DNA of 64,000 nucleotides from an uncultured Porphyromonadaceae bacterium (GTDB lineage Bacteria > Bacteroidota > Bacteroidia > Bacteroidales > Muribaculaceae). The translations under genes and the position numbers were made by a program. Location: positions 1-64,000 of the forward strand of contig CABUIC010000002.1 of the NCBI GenBank assembly GCA_902491515.1, given 5' to 3'. The notes beneath the pieces are model-generated. The model ran no database searches. It saw only the letters and a list, made by a program, of their open reading frames with translations, and was not told the DNA's origin. Positions 42,748 through 51,818 of the stretch are shown in pieces (within the stretch, counting starts at the first letter, position 1; each line of letters opens with the position of its first letter).

Positions 42748-43731
42748 TTATTTCAACTTGAGCTTCTGGCCCGGTTTGAGCTTTGATTTCGTGCTCAGAC
42801 CGTTCAGGCGGCAAAGCCTTGACACGGTCGTGCCGTTGCGGCTCGCGATTTTACTGAGAGTGTCGCCTTTGCGCACACGGTACGAGGCGGAAGTGCCGCG
42901 GGTCGACTTACCGGTGGGGTTAACATAAGGCTTCGAGGGATTCGACTTCCTGTATTCCTCGGCATAGCGCTGGTTGGCGTCAGGCGAGAAGTTGCGCGCG
43001 TTCTGGTATGTGCGCTTGTCGAAGGTGTAGGAATCCGTATGGGTTGTCTGGTTCGCGAAATCGAAGATGGCGCAGGGATTGATGGCATATCCCATGTAGC
43101 GCGTCTCGAAATGGAGGTGGGGCCCCGTGGAGCGTCCCGTGTTGCCTCCCAAGGCAATGGGATCGCCGGCCTTGACATACTGGTCGGGCTTTACAAGGAA
43201 GCCCGAGAGGTGGCCGTAGACCGTCTCAAGTTCGTTGGTGTGGCGGATTACAACATAATATCCGTATCCACGGCGCTCGAAGTTGGTGATACGGACGCGC
43301 CCGTCGAAGGCGGCGCGGATTGTGTCGCCGATGTTCACCTTGAGGTCAACGCCCTTGTGCATGCGGCGAAAACGTCTGCGGTAACCGTAAGGCGAGGTGA
43401 TATAGCCGGCATGTGGCATCGAGAAGTTGCGCACATCGATTACCATGCGGTCGGGAACGTCCATATTGGCGTAGCAGTTCACCCTGCCGGATTCCCAGCC
43501 TTCGGTATAGATGTCGTATTCGGGTTCTTCTTCCTCGTTGAAGAGGGATTCAAGGTATTTCGTGGTATTGTCGACCTGAATGCCCGCGTTCCCCTGATTG
43601 GCCATGAGTTTGTCGTGCTGGCTCAGGTGTTGTCCCGGAAGACGGAAATCCTGAGCGTGGCCGATGAAAACTCCTCCGGCAAGGAGAACCGAAGCTGCAA
43701 GTGCGTGTCTGAAGTATTTAAGGAGTGTCAT
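42748..43731 (-). CDS. M23 metallopeptidase with C-terminal LysM
   Basis: A secreted 327-residue cell-wall hydrolase or activator. Signal peptide (about 1-25, MTLLKYFRHALAASVLLAGG), then an M23 domain with metal ligands in RMHKGVDLKVNIGD and GPHLHFETRYMG, and a C-terminal LysM (about 283-326, YRVRKGDTLSKIASRNGTTV) that binds peptidoglycan. The ATG at 43731 is preferred to a GTG six codons upstream. 20 nt after the ndk stop, so probably co-transcribed with ndk. Confidence 0.93.
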   Translation of the reverse strand: MTLLKYFRHALAASVLLAGGVFIGHAQDFRLPGQHLSQHDKLMANQGNAGIQVDNTTKYLESLFNEEEEPEYDIYTEGWESGRVNCYANMDVPDRMVIDVRNFSMPHAGYITSPYGYRRRFRRMHKGVDLKVNIGDTIRAAFDGRVRITNFERRGYGYYVVIRHTNELETVYGHLSGFLVKPDQYVKAGDPIALGGNTGRSTGPHLHFETRYMGYAINPCAIFDFANQTTHTDSYTFDKRTYQNARNFSPDANQRYAEEYRKSNPSKPYVNPTGKSTRGTSASYRVRKGDTLSKIASRNGTTVSRLCRLNGLSTKSKLKPGQKLKLK

Positions 43732-43751
43732 GTTCTGATTGGAATTCACTG

Positions 43752-44216
43752 TCAGTCGAGTTCGTCTGGAGAGTAAAGCGCCGACTGCGTGGGGAGGGAG
43801 TAATAGAAAATCTCTTCCGGATTGAAGAATCGCGCAATCTCAATCCGGGCGTTTTCGACGGAATCGGATGCGTGCACGATGTTTTCCTGACCGCTCATGC
43901 CGTAGTCCCCGCGGATTGTGCCGGGAGCGGCGTTCCGGGAGTTGGTCGCTCCAGTCATGGCGCGGACTACGCTTACCGCGTCCTTGCCTTCAAGAACCAT
44001 CACTATGACCGGAGTTGCCATCATGGACTTCACGATAAGGGGGAAGAAAGGCCTCTCGACAAGGTGTGCGTAATGCTCGCGGAGTATGCGCTCGTCGAGC
44101 TGCATCATCTTGATGCCGGCTATTTTCAACCCTTTTCTCTGAAATCGGCCTATCACTTCGCCCACAAGGCTCCGTGAAATCGCCGAAGGCTTTAGGATTA
44201 CAAAAGTCTGTTCCAT
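43752..44216 (-). CDS. ndk: Nucleoside diphosphate kinase
   Basis: Transfers the gamma-phosphate between nucleoside di- and triphosphates via a phosphohistidine. 154 residues; the N terminus (EQTFVILKPSAI), MTGATNSRNAAPGTIRGDYG (about 87-106) and active site NIVHASDSVENA (His near 114) are all intact. Typical for the family. Confidence 0.97.
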   Translation of the reverse strand: MEQTFVILKPSAISRSLVGEVIGRFQRKGLKIAGIKMMQLDERILREHYAHLVERPFFPLIVKSMMATPVIVMVLEGKDAVSVVRAMTGATNSRNAAPGTIRGDYGMSGQENIVHASDSVENARIEIARFFNPEEIFYYSLPTQSALYSPDELD

Positions 44217-44310
44217 GTTGCGCGTGAAGATGTCGGTTTTCCGGTAATCGCGGCTAAGATTTAAAATCGTCAGTATAGACGGCCCGGGCGTTCTGTCCCG
44301 AACCCACTTT

Positions 44311-44318
44311 CAAAGTTA
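44311..44318 (-). promoter_or_regulatory. -7 box of ndk (TAACTTTG)
   Basis: Minus-strand TAACTTTG 95 nt before the ndk ATG; no clear -33 TTTG at the expected spacing. Confidence 0.5.
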
Positions 44319-44468
44319 GTGAATTTTAGGCGCTTTTGAAAACTTTTCGCGTTTAAAAAATATAAATCTTTCTTCTTTTTGTTATACAGCTATTTGCAAT
44401 TAATTGATAATCAAACATATACAGCTACATATGTTTTTCAGCATAAATACCGGATTGAACAAATAATT

Positions 44469-44499
44469 TTTGCACATTATTGATAATTATGTAACTTTG
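44469..44499 (+). promoter_or_regulatory. Promoter of the acyl-CoA/ACP ligase gene
   Basis: TTTG (44469-44472), a 19-nt spacer and TAACTTTG (44492-44499), 49 nt before the GTG start. Confidence 0.75.
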
Positions 44500-44548
44500 C
44501 AGACAATCAGGCGCGGCAAAGACGCTTCGTGCCAAACTTAGAGACACC

Positions 44549-46291
44549 GTGAACAAGACTTTTCAATTCGAAGGCGAGTACTCCCGACCGCCATTCAACA
44601 ATCTGCTGCAAATTTATCAGAACGGTTTCGCAGACAACTTCACCCTTCCTGCCCTGACTGACTACTCCAGCGGCAAGACCATGACATACGGTGCTTTTGC
44701 ACAACGCATAGCCCGCCTCCATCTTTTCTTCGAATCGACCGGTGTCATGCCGGGCGACAAAATCGCGCTCCTCGGAAAAAACAACCCCACTTGGGTCGTG
44801 ACCTTCATGGCCACGATTACATACGGCGCAGTCATAGTCCCGATTCTTTCGGACTTTACTCCCGCCGACGCCTCTCATATAATAAACCATTCCGACGCCG
44901 TGATGCTCTTCGTCAGCGACTCTTCATGGCAGAATCTCCGCATGGACGACTTTCCCGAAATACGGTGTGTCGTCTCCATCGACTCCCGCAAGGTCGTGGC
45001 CGAGAACGCTTCCGCTCTCGGATGGCTCGGTAAAGGCTTCAAGTCCTATGGCTCGGTTGTCCGCGGCCTCACAAGACGCTTCCGCAAACGCTATCCCAAG
45101 GGCTTCTCTGCCTCCGATATAAAATATCCGGAGGTGGACCAGTCGGAGACAGCCGTCATCAACTACACATCCGGAACCACCGGATTCTCCAAGGGCGTCA
45201 TGCTCAGCTACGACAATATCCGCGGCAACGTCGTGTTCGGCATCCGCTCGCGGCTCCACTATCAGGGCTCGCGCGTTCTCTCCTTCCTTCCTCTCGCCCA
45301 CGCCTACGGTTGCGCCTTCGACATGCTCGTACCCCTCGCCGTCGGCTCGCACATCACCCTCTTCGGCCGAATACCCACCCCGGCCCTCCTTGTCAAGGCC
45401 ATGAGCCAGGTCCGTCCATCCCTTGTCATCTGCGTGCCCCTCATTCTTGAGAAAATCTACCGCAACATGATTGTGCCTATGATTTCCAAACCCTCCCTGC
45501 GGTGGGTGCTCGCCGTGCCCTTCCTCGACAAGGCCGTTTACGCCATGATACGCTCTAAACTTGTCGACGCTTTCGGCGGAGCATTCGAGGAGGTGATTGT
45601 CGGAGGAGCCGCGCTCAACCCCGAAGTCGAGGACTTCCTCCACAAAATCCATTTCCCCTTCACGGTCGGCTACGGCATGACGGAGTGCGGTCCCCTCATC
45701 AGCTACACCCCCTGGCGCCGCTTCGTCCCCTCCTCCGCCGGACGCACCCTCAGCAACATTATGGAAGCGAAAGTCCTCCGCGACGAGTCCCTCCCGGTAC
45801 CCGAAGGCTCTACGCCCCAAGGCGAAATCATGGTCCGCGGACTCAACGTGATGAAGGGATATTACAAGAATCCCGAAGCCACCGCCGCCGTCCTTGAGGA
45901 AGACGGATGGCTACACACCGGCGACATGGGCACCGTCGGCGACCCCCAGGGGCGCACAATATATATCCGTGGACGATACAAGACCATGATTCTCAGCGCT
46001 AACGGACAGAACATCTATCCCGAGGAAATCGAGGCAAAGCTCAGCAACATGCCTTACGTCGGAGAATGTCTCGTCGTCGACCGCGAGGGCCATCTCTTCG
46101 CTCTCGTCTACCCGGACCCGGACTCCACCGCATCCATGACGCCCGTCGAACTCGCCGCCGCTATGGAGACGAACCGCAAGGAACTCAATGCGATGCTCGC
46201 CTCCTACGAGCGCATCGAGGGCATTGACCTCCAGCCCGTGGAATTCGAGAAAACTCCCAAGCGCTCAATCCGCCGCTTCCTTTATAAATAA
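44549..46291 (+). CDS. AMP-forming acyl-CoA (or acyl-ACP) synthetase
   Basis: A 580-residue ANL-superfamily ligase that activates a fatty acid as acyl-AMP. P loop NYTSGTTGFSKGVML (about 202-216), GYGMTECGPLISYTP (about 374-388), LHTGDMGTVG (about 453-462) and RGRYKTMILSANGQNIYPEE (about 473-492) are the expected motifs. Long-chain fatty acid substrate is the best guess. GTG start with a promoter 49 nt upstream. It ends 4 nt before the convergent hydrolase gene. Confidence 0.92.
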   Translation: MNKTFQFEGEYSRPPFNNLLQIYQNGFADNFTLPALTDYSSGKTMTYGAFAQRIARLHLFFESTGVMPGDKIALLGKNNPTWVVTFMATITYGAVIVPILSDFTPADASHIINHSDAVMLFVSDSSWQNLRMDDFPEIRCVVSIDSRKVVAENASALGWLGKGFKSYGSVVRGLTRRFRKRYPKGFSASDIKYPEVDQSETAVINYTSGTTGFSKGVMLSYDNIRGNVVFGIRSRLHYQGSRVLSFLPLAHAYGCAFDMLVPLAVGSHITLFGRIPTPALLVKAMSQVRPSLVICVPLILEKIYRNMIVPMISKPSLRWVLAVPFLDKAVYAMIRSKLVDAFGGAFEEVIVGGAALNPEVEDFLHKIHFPFTVGYGMTECGPLISYTPWRRFVPSSAGRTLSNIMEAKVLRDESLPVPEGSTPQGEIMVRGLNVMKGYYKNPEATAAVLEEDGWLHTGDMGTVGDPQGRTIYIRGRYKTMILSANGQNIYPEEIEAKLSNMPYVGECLVVDREGHLFALVYPDPDSTASMTPVELAAAMETNRKELNAMLASYERIEGIDLQPVEFEKTPKRSIRRFLYK

Positions 46292-46295
46292 AGAA

Positions 46296-47270
46296 TCACA
46301 GGCCTTTCCCGGCGAGCCACGCCAACATCGTTCGATACATCTCCTCCCGCACTTTTTTGCGGGAGAGGGCGAGGTCGTGAAGTCCGCCGGGGAAGGCAAC
46401 TTCTGTCACGTCAGAGCCGAGACGGCGCCCGTAGCGCGAGATGTCCTCGACGTCGAGGATAGCGTCCGCACGGCTGTATTTTTCCTTCGTGTCGCCGGAC
46501 TTCACCGAATCTTCAGAGTGCATAAGGAGTATGGGCACTTCGATTTTCCGGCGCCGCAATTCGCGCTGGGCCCTGTCGATTGCGCGCACCCAGCCCATGT
46601 CCGGGTCGGGAAGCACGTCGGGCTTCCAGTCGCGCCGGTAGTCCCACTCACCTCCGAAAATCCGGTGGAGAGACTCGGCATAGCCCGGGTCAGGCTTTTG
46701 GTGAACCCGCACGTTTGGGAAAAAGCGTCCGAGGAAGCCCACCACCGGCATCGCCACATCCTTCAGCAACGGCGGCAGATTCCAGTCGAGAAAGGGACTG
46801 TTTAGCATCAGCGCCTTGACAAGGGGCGACGGATGTTCGGACATGTAGAGCGACGTTGTAAGACCACCTGTGGAATGCCCGAGAAGCACAATCTCGTCGT
46901 GGCCCTCCTCCTTGATTACTTCGATGGCCGAATCGATGTCCGCGAAATATTCGTGCAGATCGCGGACCTGAAACAACCTCTGGCCCGGGAGGAGAGAACG
47001 CCCGTACTTCCGCAGGTCCACGGCATAGAAGTCATAGCCGTTTGCCGCGAACATCCCGCCCATCTCTTTTTGGAGAAAATAGTCGCTGAAACCGTGTACA
47101 TATAGAATAGCCCGACGGCCCGGCGCCTTCGCGCACTTCCGCACAAGGGAGCAGCGCACGTGGCCGGTGTAGTCGTCGGGTTGCTCTATATATTTCATCT
47201 CAAAGCCGTCGAGGATATCCGGTCGCCAGCCCTCGGCCAAAGCATTTGTCGATGTGTCGTAGGAACTCAT
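46296..47270 (-). CDS. Alpha/beta hydrolase (serine aminopeptidase/lysophospholipase type)
   Basis: 324 residues, cytoplasmic. The nucleophile elbow is LLGHSTGGLTTSLYM (about 134-148), the oxyanion segment ILYVHGFSDYF (about 55-65), and the probable acid and base are in LLMHSEDSVKSGD and GGLHDLALSRKK. It resembles Hydrolase_4 (monoacylglycerol lipase-like) proteins. Substrate unknown. It may be co-transcribed with nadC, 26 nt downstream of it... on the minus strand nadC lies 27 nt further along. Confidence 0.87.
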   Translation of the reverse strand: MSSYDTSTNALAEGWRPDILDGFEMKYIEQPDDYTGHVRCSLVRKCAKAPGRRAILYVHGFSDYFLQKEMGGMFAANGYDFYAVDLRKYGRSLLPGQRLFQVRDLHEYFADIDSAIEVIKEEGHDEIVLLGHSTGGLTTSLYMSEHPSPLVKALMLNSPFLDWNLPPLLKDVAMPVVGFLGRFFPNVRVHQKPDPGYAESLHRIFGGEWDYRRDWKPDVLPDPDMGWVRAIDRAQRELRRRKIEVPILLMHSEDSVKSGDTKEKYSRADAILDVEDISRYGRRLGSDVTEVAFPGGLHDLALSRKKVREEMYRTMLAWLAGKGL

Positions 47271-47296
47271 TCTTCTCGTGGCGCATCCGGCCTCTC

Positions 47297-48151
47297 TCAG
47301 CAGGCTTTGAAGCTGAGGTCGAGGCCTTTGACGGAGTGCGTGAGGGCACCGACTGAGATAAAATCGACGCCTGCCTCGCCGTAGTCGCGCAGTGTGTCAA
47401 TGGTGATGCCGCCGGATGATTCGATTTCCACGCCCGGAGCTTTGCGGCGGATGAGCTCAACGGCCCCGCGCGTGCGCTCAGGAGTGAAGTTGTCGAGCAT
47501 TATGCGGTCGACGCCTTCGGCTATTGCCTGTTCGATTTCCTCGGTATTGCGGACCTCGACCTCGATTTTCAGGTTCTTGCCCTTCTCCTTGAGATAGGCT
47601 TTGGCGGCGCGCACGGCCTGAGGGATGCCTCCGGCGAAGTCCACGTGGTTGTCCTTGATGAGTATCATGTCAAAGAGACCGATACGGTGGTTGTGGCCCC
47701 CGCCGATATGCACGGCCTGCTTCTCGAGGATGCGCATTCCGGGCGTGGTCTTGCGGGTGTCGAGCACCTTTGTCTTCAGACCTTCGAGGCGGTCCTGATA
47801 GCGGCGGGTGGTCGTGGCAATGCCGCTCATGCGCTGCATGATGTTGAGCATCAGGCGCTCAGTCTGGAGGAGCGAGCGCACGGGGCCCTCGACTACGAAA
47901 GCGATATCGCCGGGCTTGACGCGGGCGCCGTCCTCGATGAACACTGTCATCTTCAGCGACGGGTCGAAAGCCTTGAAAACCTTGCGCGCGGCCTCCACGC
48001 CGGCGAGGATGCCCTCTTCCTTCACGAGGAGGTGCTGCCTGCCCATCGCGTCGGCCGGAATGGTGCTGAGTGTGGTATGGTCGCCGTCGCCGATATCCTC
48101 GGCAAAGGACAGCGATATGAGATCATCGATAAGTTCGTCGGGTGTTTTCAT
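47297..48151 (-). CDS. nadC: Nicotinate-nucleotide pyrophosphorylase (carboxylating)
   Basis: Makes nicotinate mononucleotide from quinolinate and PRPP in de novo NAD synthesis. 284 residues. MQRMSGIATTTRRYQDRL (about 103-120), LDTRKTTPGMRILEKQAV (about 126-143), and GGGHNHRIGLFDMILIKDNH (about 145-164) are diagnostic. ATG at 48151 (MKTPDELIDD) is used; the longer frame would run past its promoter box at 48185-48192. nadA and nadB are not in the window. It is upstream of the alpha/beta hydrolase gene on the same strand. Confidence 0.96.
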   Translation of the reverse strand: MKTPDELIDDLISLSFAEDIGDGDHTTLSTIPADAMGRQHLLVKEEGILAGVEAARKVFKAFDPSLKMTVFIEDGARVKPGDIAFVVEGPVRSLLQTERLMLNIMQRMSGIATTTRRYQDRLEGLKTKVLDTRKTTPGMRILEKQAVHIGGGHNHRIGLFDMILIKDNHVDFAGGIPQAVRAAKAYLKEKGKNLKIEVEVRNTEEIEQAIAEGVDRIMLDNFTPERTRGAVELIRRKAPGVEIESSGGITIDTLRDYGEAGVDFISVGALTHSVKGLDLSFKAC

Positions 48152-48173
48152 CGTCAGTCTTGATTTTTTTGAG

Positions 48174-48192
48174 TAATTTTGTTGCAAAAATA
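48174..48192. promoter_or_regulatory. Back-to-back -7 boxes of rlmH and nadC
   Basis: Plus-strand TAATTTTG (48174-48181) faces rlmH and minus-strand TATTTTTG (48185-48192) faces nadC. -33 elements are not obvious. Confidence 0.5.
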
Positions 48193-48212
48193 CGAAAAAA
48201 TTTCGGTAAACG

Positions 48213-48686
48213 ATGAAAATTACCCTCCTTTGCATCGGACGCACGCGCGAAAAGGACATTTCCGCCGCCATTGACCGCTATGCCGCCCGCATTCCCCACT
48301 ACATCCCTTTCCAAATTGACTGCATTCCCGACGTCAGGACTTCGCAGGGGATGACTCAGGAGCGGCAGAAAGCCCTTGAGGGCGAGAAAATCCTCGACCG
48401 CACAGGAGCCAACGACTTCCTTCTTCTCCTCGACGAAAGAGGCCGGGAATACAGCTCCCGCGAGTTCGCCTCCATGCTCGAAAAGAAGAACCTCGAGCTG
48501 CCGGGACGCCTCGTCCTCGCCATAGGAGGCCCCTACGGCTTCTCGAAGGAGGTCTACGACCGCGCCAACGGAATGCTCTCCCTCTCGAAAATGACCTTTC
48601 CGCACGAGCTCGTGCGGCTGTTCATCGTCGAGCAGATCTACCGCGCCATGACCATTCTCCGCGGCGAACCATACCACCACGATTAA
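48213..48686 (+). CDS. rlmH: 23S rRNA pseudouridine-1915 N3-methyltransferase
   Basis: A 157-residue SPOUT methyltransferase acting on helix 69 of 23S rRNA in the assembled ribosome. The knot region is LVLAIGGPYGFSKEVYDRA (about 101-119) followed by LSLSKMTFPHELVRLFIVEQ (about 124-143), ending in the typical YHHD. Length normal. surE starts 14 nt after its stop. Confidence 0.96.
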   Translation: MKITLLCIGRTREKDISAAIDRYAARIPHYIPFQIDCIPDVRTSQGMTQERQKALEGEKILDRTGANDFLLLLDERGREYSSREFASMLEKKNLELPGRLVLAIGGPYGFSKEVYDRANGMLSLSKMTFPHELVRLFIVEQIYRAMTILRGEPYHHD

Positions 48687-48700
48687 CGTTGTTTATTTAT

Positions 48701-49462
48701 ATGGAAAGACCACTGATACTCCTCACCAACGACGACAGCGTCAACGCCCCCGGCATCCATGCCCTCGCCGACTGCATGGCACCATATGCCGACATCTATA
48801 TCGTTGCTCCCGCCGAGCCCCATTCCGGCCAGTCCGCGGCTCTCACCGTCGGCGCGCCGCTCCACATCCGCGAGCGCGAGGGCCGCGAAGGCATCCGCGT
48901 CTTCACCGTCAGCGGCACACCCGTTGACTGTGTAAAGCTCGCCCTCCATACAATCGTCCCCCGCAAGCCCGACATGCTTCTCTCCGGCATAAACCACGGC
49001 TCCAACTCTGGAACTGCCATTACATATTCCGGCACAATGGGCGCCGTCCTCGAAGGCTGCATGGAAGGCATTCCGTCGGTAGGATTCTCCCTACTCCACC
49101 ACTCCATGAAGGCCGACTTCACCCTCGGAATCGACTTTGTGCGCGGAATTGCCCTCAATGTCCTCGAAAACGGCCTGCCTCAGGGCGTGTGCCTCAACGT
49201 GAACATTCCCGCCAAGGTGCGCCCGGAAGGCGTCCGCGTATGCCGCGCCGCCAAGGGCCACTGGAGCGAGGAGTACAAGCGCTACCTCGACCCCTCAGGC
49301 AATCCCTTCTTCTGGCTCACAGGCCGGTTCGTCAACGGCGAGCCCCAGGCAACCGACACCGACGAATACTGGCTCTCCCACCGCTACATCTCCCTAGTCC
49401 CCGTAACTCCCGACCAAAGCTATATCCCCGCGATAAAAGAGCTCTCCAAACGTTTCGAATAA
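48701..49462 (+). CDS. surE: 5'/3'-nucleotidase SurE
   Basis: A metal-dependent nucleoside monophosphate phosphatase. 253 residues; the metal site LILLTNDDSVNAPGI (about 5-19) and the SGINHGSNSGTAITYSGTMG segment (about 91-110) are intact. The ATG at 48701 (MERPLILL) is used rather than a TTG four codons upstream. Likely co-transcribed with rlmH. Confidence 0.95.
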   Translation: MERPLILLTNDDSVNAPGIHALADCMAPYADIYIVAPAEPHSGQSAALTVGAPLHIREREGREGIRVFTVSGTPVDCVKLALHTIVPRKPDMLLSGINHGSNSGTAITYSGTMGAVLEGCMEGIPSVGFSLLHHSMKADFTLGIDFVRGIALNVLENGLPQGVCLNVNIPAKVRPEGVRVCRAAKGHWSEEYKRYLDPSGNPFFWLTGRFVNGEPQATDTDEYWLSHRYISLVPVTPDQSYIPAIKELSKRFE

Positions 49463-49494
49463 TTTGCATAAGTCAAATATAATACCTAACTTTG
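49463..49494 (+). promoter_or_regulatory. Promoter of tRNA-Ser
   Basis: TTTG (49463-49466), a 20-nt spacer and TAACTTTG (49487-49494), 15 nt before the mature tRNA 5' end. Confidence 0.75.
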
Positions 49495-49509
49495 CACTCG
49501 CAATCCCAA

Positions 49510-49594
49510 GGAAGGATGGCAGAGTGGTCGATTGCGGCGGTCTTGAAAACCGTTGAGGGTCACACCTCCGGGGGTTCGAATCCCTCTCCTTCCG
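49510..49594 (+). tRNA. tRNA-Ser (UGA)
   Basis: An 85-nt gene with acceptor stem GGAAGGA/TCCTTCC, discriminator G, D arm AGAGTGGTCGATTG, anticodon loop CTTGAAA (anticodon TGA at 49544-49546), a long variable arm as in type II tRNAs, and T loop GGTTCGAATCC. CCA is not encoded. Confidence 0.96.
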
Positions 49595-49600
49595 CTCGTC

Positions 49601-49634
49601 AAAAAGCTGTAAGTTTCGTACTTACGGCTTTTTT
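49601..49634 (+). terminator. Terminator of tRNA-Ser
   Basis: AAAAAGCTGTAAGT (49601-49614) pairs with ACTTACGGCTTTTT (49620-49633) with one G-T pair and a 5-nt loop, ending in a T run. Confidence 0.9.
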
Positions 49635-49658
49635 GTGTCTTATCAGGTTTATATTTGT

Positions 49659-51002
49659 GTGAAAAGAGACTCCATCGATTTCGGCACCATGCCGGTTTCA
49701 CGCCTCTTCAGGCTCTACTTCTTCCCGACGCTGTTCGGGATGCTTTCGCTATGCGCGGTCACAGTCACAGACGGCGTGTTCGTGGGCCAGGGCGTCGGTA
49801 GCGCGGCGCTCGCCGCCGTAAACATCTGCATCGCCCCGACTATGCTCATCATGGGCGCAGGGCTGATGCTCGGTGTAGGCGCATATGTCGTCTCCTCGAT
49901 TCACCTCTCGACCGGCCCCGTGAAAGCCGCGCGCCTGAACGTCACCCAGGCATTGCTTGCGGGCACGACGCTCTCGGTCCTTTTCGTCCTTGCCACGCTC
50001 GCCTCTCCTCGTGCAACAGCCCGTATCCTCGGAAGCTCTGAAAGCCTGATGCCGCTTGTGACGGCATATATGCCCTGGATTTTCGTAACTACCATTTTCC
50101 AGATATGGGGCGCCATCGGACTCTTCATCGTGCGCCTCGACGGCTCCCCGAAGTTCGCAATGTGGTGCAATGTACTCCCGGGCCTATTGAACGTCGTGCT
50201 TGACTACGTGTTTATTTTCCCCCTCGACATGGGGGTGCGCGGAGCCGGTATCGCCACGTGCATCAGCTGCTGCGTCGGTGGATTTATGGCCGTGGGCTAT
50301 CTGACCTTCTTCGCCTCGTCACTGAAGTTAATCCGCATCAAGGCAAGCGCCAAAAGCCTCCTCCTCACCCTCCGCAATCTCGGCTATCAGTGTAAAATAG
50401 GCATCTCCGCCCTTCTCGGCGAGGCCACAATGGGCATGCTAATGCTTATGGGCAACCTCGTGTTCATGAAATATCTCGGCGACAGCGGAGTCGGCGCCTT
50501 CAGCATCGCCTGCTACTATTGCCCCTTCGTATTCATGATCGGAAATGCCATCGCCCAGTCCGCCCAGCCGATTATCAGTTACAACTACGGTCTCGGCTCC
50601 TCCTACCGCGTAAAAGCCACAGAACGGCTCGCTATCCTTTCGGCCATGATATGCGGCTCGATTGTCACCGGAGCCTTCATCGCCTTCCCGGAGGCTATGG
50701 TCGGCCTCTTCCTCAGCGGAGCGCAGGAGTCGGTAAGCATAGCTGTGGCTGGATTTCCTTATTTCTCCCTCGCCTTCATCTTCTTTATTTTCAACCTCAC
50801 GGCCATAGGCTACTTCCAGAGCATCGAGAGCGTCGCGCCCTCGATAGTCTTCGCCCTTCTTCGCGGACTCGTCTTCCTCGTCCCCGCCTTCATACTCATG
50901 CCAGTCGCATTCGGAGTAAGGGGTATCTGGCTCGCCCTCTTCATCTCCGAATTCCTGACGAGCCTGTCGATTATTGCATATTACCTTTACAGGAGGAAAT
51001 AA
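49659..51002 (+). CDS. MATE family efflux transporter (second copy)
   Basis: A 447-residue polytopic antiporter of a different MATE branch from the one at 4-5.6 kb. The N terminus SIDFGTMPVSRLFRLYFFPT and TDGVFVGQGVGSAALAAVNI are typical of Bacteroidetes members. A GTG at 49659 (KRDSIDFG) is chosen by this similarity; an ATG ten codons later and a GTG overlapping the tRNA terminator are alternatives. Substrate unknown. It converges with the EFR1 gene. Confidence 0.9.
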   Translation: MKRDSIDFGTMPVSRLFRLYFFPTLFGMLSLCAVTVTDGVFVGQGVGSAALAAVNICIAPTMLIMGAGLMLGVGAYVVSSIHLSTGPVKAARLNVTQALLAGTTLSVLFVLATLASPRATARILGSSESLMPLVTAYMPWIFVTTIFQIWGAIGLFIVRLDGSPKFAMWCNVLPGLLNVVLDYVFIFPLDMGVRGAGIATCISCCVGGFMAVGYLTFFASSLKLIRIKASAKSLLLTLRNLGYQCKIGISALLGEATMGMLMLMGNLVFMKYLGDSGVGAFSIACYYCPFVFMIGNAIAQSAQPIISYNYGLGSSYRVKATERLAILSAMICGSIVTGAFIAFPEAMVGLFLSGAQESVSIAVAGFPYFSLAFIFFIFNLTAIGYFQSIESVAPSIVFALLRGLVFLVPAFILMPVAFGVRGIWLALFISEFLTSLSIIAYYLYRRK

Positions 51003-51011
51003 CCGTGCCCG

Positions 51012-51818
51012 TCAGTTATCCGGAGGGCAGTTTCGTGGCGGGCACAGGTATTGCCCCTTGCCGTCCGTAGCCTTTCCGTAAGCTACGGCATGACGGGGGC
51101 AAACATGGTAGCAGCGAAGGCACAGGGCGCAGTTTGCTCCCCATTGCGGTCCATCGGCCGTCATAGTTATATTCCCCAGCGGACATTTGCGGGCGCACGT
51201 CCCGCACACGGTGCACGCGCCCGTGGAACGGAAGGGCTTCGGCGACATCGCGAACCTCTTGAACCAGGGATAGACAATTCCCGTCTTGAGCCGGGCGAAA
51301 CCACCGCTCACGAACATAGGCCGCATCTCCTCACGCCCCTCGATCATGCCGGCTATGCGTTCTACGACGGCGGGCATCGCGTCGAGTTTTGCCTTCCGCA
51401 CCTCAGGGTTGTCGACATCGAAACCCTTCATCAGGGTATATGTATTCGGCATAATCACCGAAAAAGCCTCCGGCTCGCATTTCCAGCCCCGGTCTTCGAT
51501 GAGCCTCCGGAAAACTCGGTCTGTCATCCCTGCATCGTCGCCGCAGGTGCATACCATTCTGTGCTCCGCTCGGGCGAAGCTCTCTGAAACGCCGACCTCG
51601 CGAATGAAGCGCGCCACGACAGGCGGAACACCCCAGGAATATACCGGGAATACCCATATCACCCTGCCCTTGTCCTCAGGCCGGAGACCAAGCGACGCGA
51701 CAGCCGAAGGCGCAGAGGCCGCCTCGCCTTCAATCATGTAGAAGCCGTCGCCAAGCCTTTCGGCGAGTCTGAGAGCCACGGCACGGGAATTGCCAGTGCC
51801 CGTGAAGCATACAATCAT
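51012..51818 (-). CDS. EFR1 family ferredoxin/flavodoxin protein
   Basis: 268 residues. The N-terminal flavodoxin-like domain begins MIVCFTGTGNSRAVALRLAE (phosphate loop TGTGNS), and the C terminus has two 4Fe-4S motifs, CTVCGTCARKCP (about 209-220) and CALCLRCYHVCP (about 237-248). An electron carrier; partners unknown. Its ATG overlaps the DUF2027-Smr stop by 4 nt. Confidence 0.92.
   Translation of the reverse strand: MIVCFTGTGNSRAVALRLAERLGDGFYMIEGEAASAPSAVASLGLRPEDKGRVIWVFPVYSWGVPPVVARFIREVGVSESFARAEHRMVCTCGDDAGMTDRVFRRLIEDRGWKCEPEAFSVIMPNTYTLMKGFDVDNPEVRKAKLDAMPAVVERIAGMIEGREEMRPMFVSGGFARLKTGIVYPWFKRFAMSPKPFRSTGACTVCGTCARKCPLGNITMTADGPQWGANCALCLRCYHVCPRHAVAYGKATDGKGQYLCPPRNCPPDN

Larger units (their letters stand above)
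44217..44548. other. Divergent AT-rich intergenic region
   Basis: 332 nt without a gene. It holds a minus-strand -7 box for ndk (44311-44318) and a full plus-strand promoter for the ligase gene (44469-44499). The part from 44330 to 44490 is markedly AT-rich compared with its neighbours. No riboswitch or RNA fold was recognised. Confidence 0.7.
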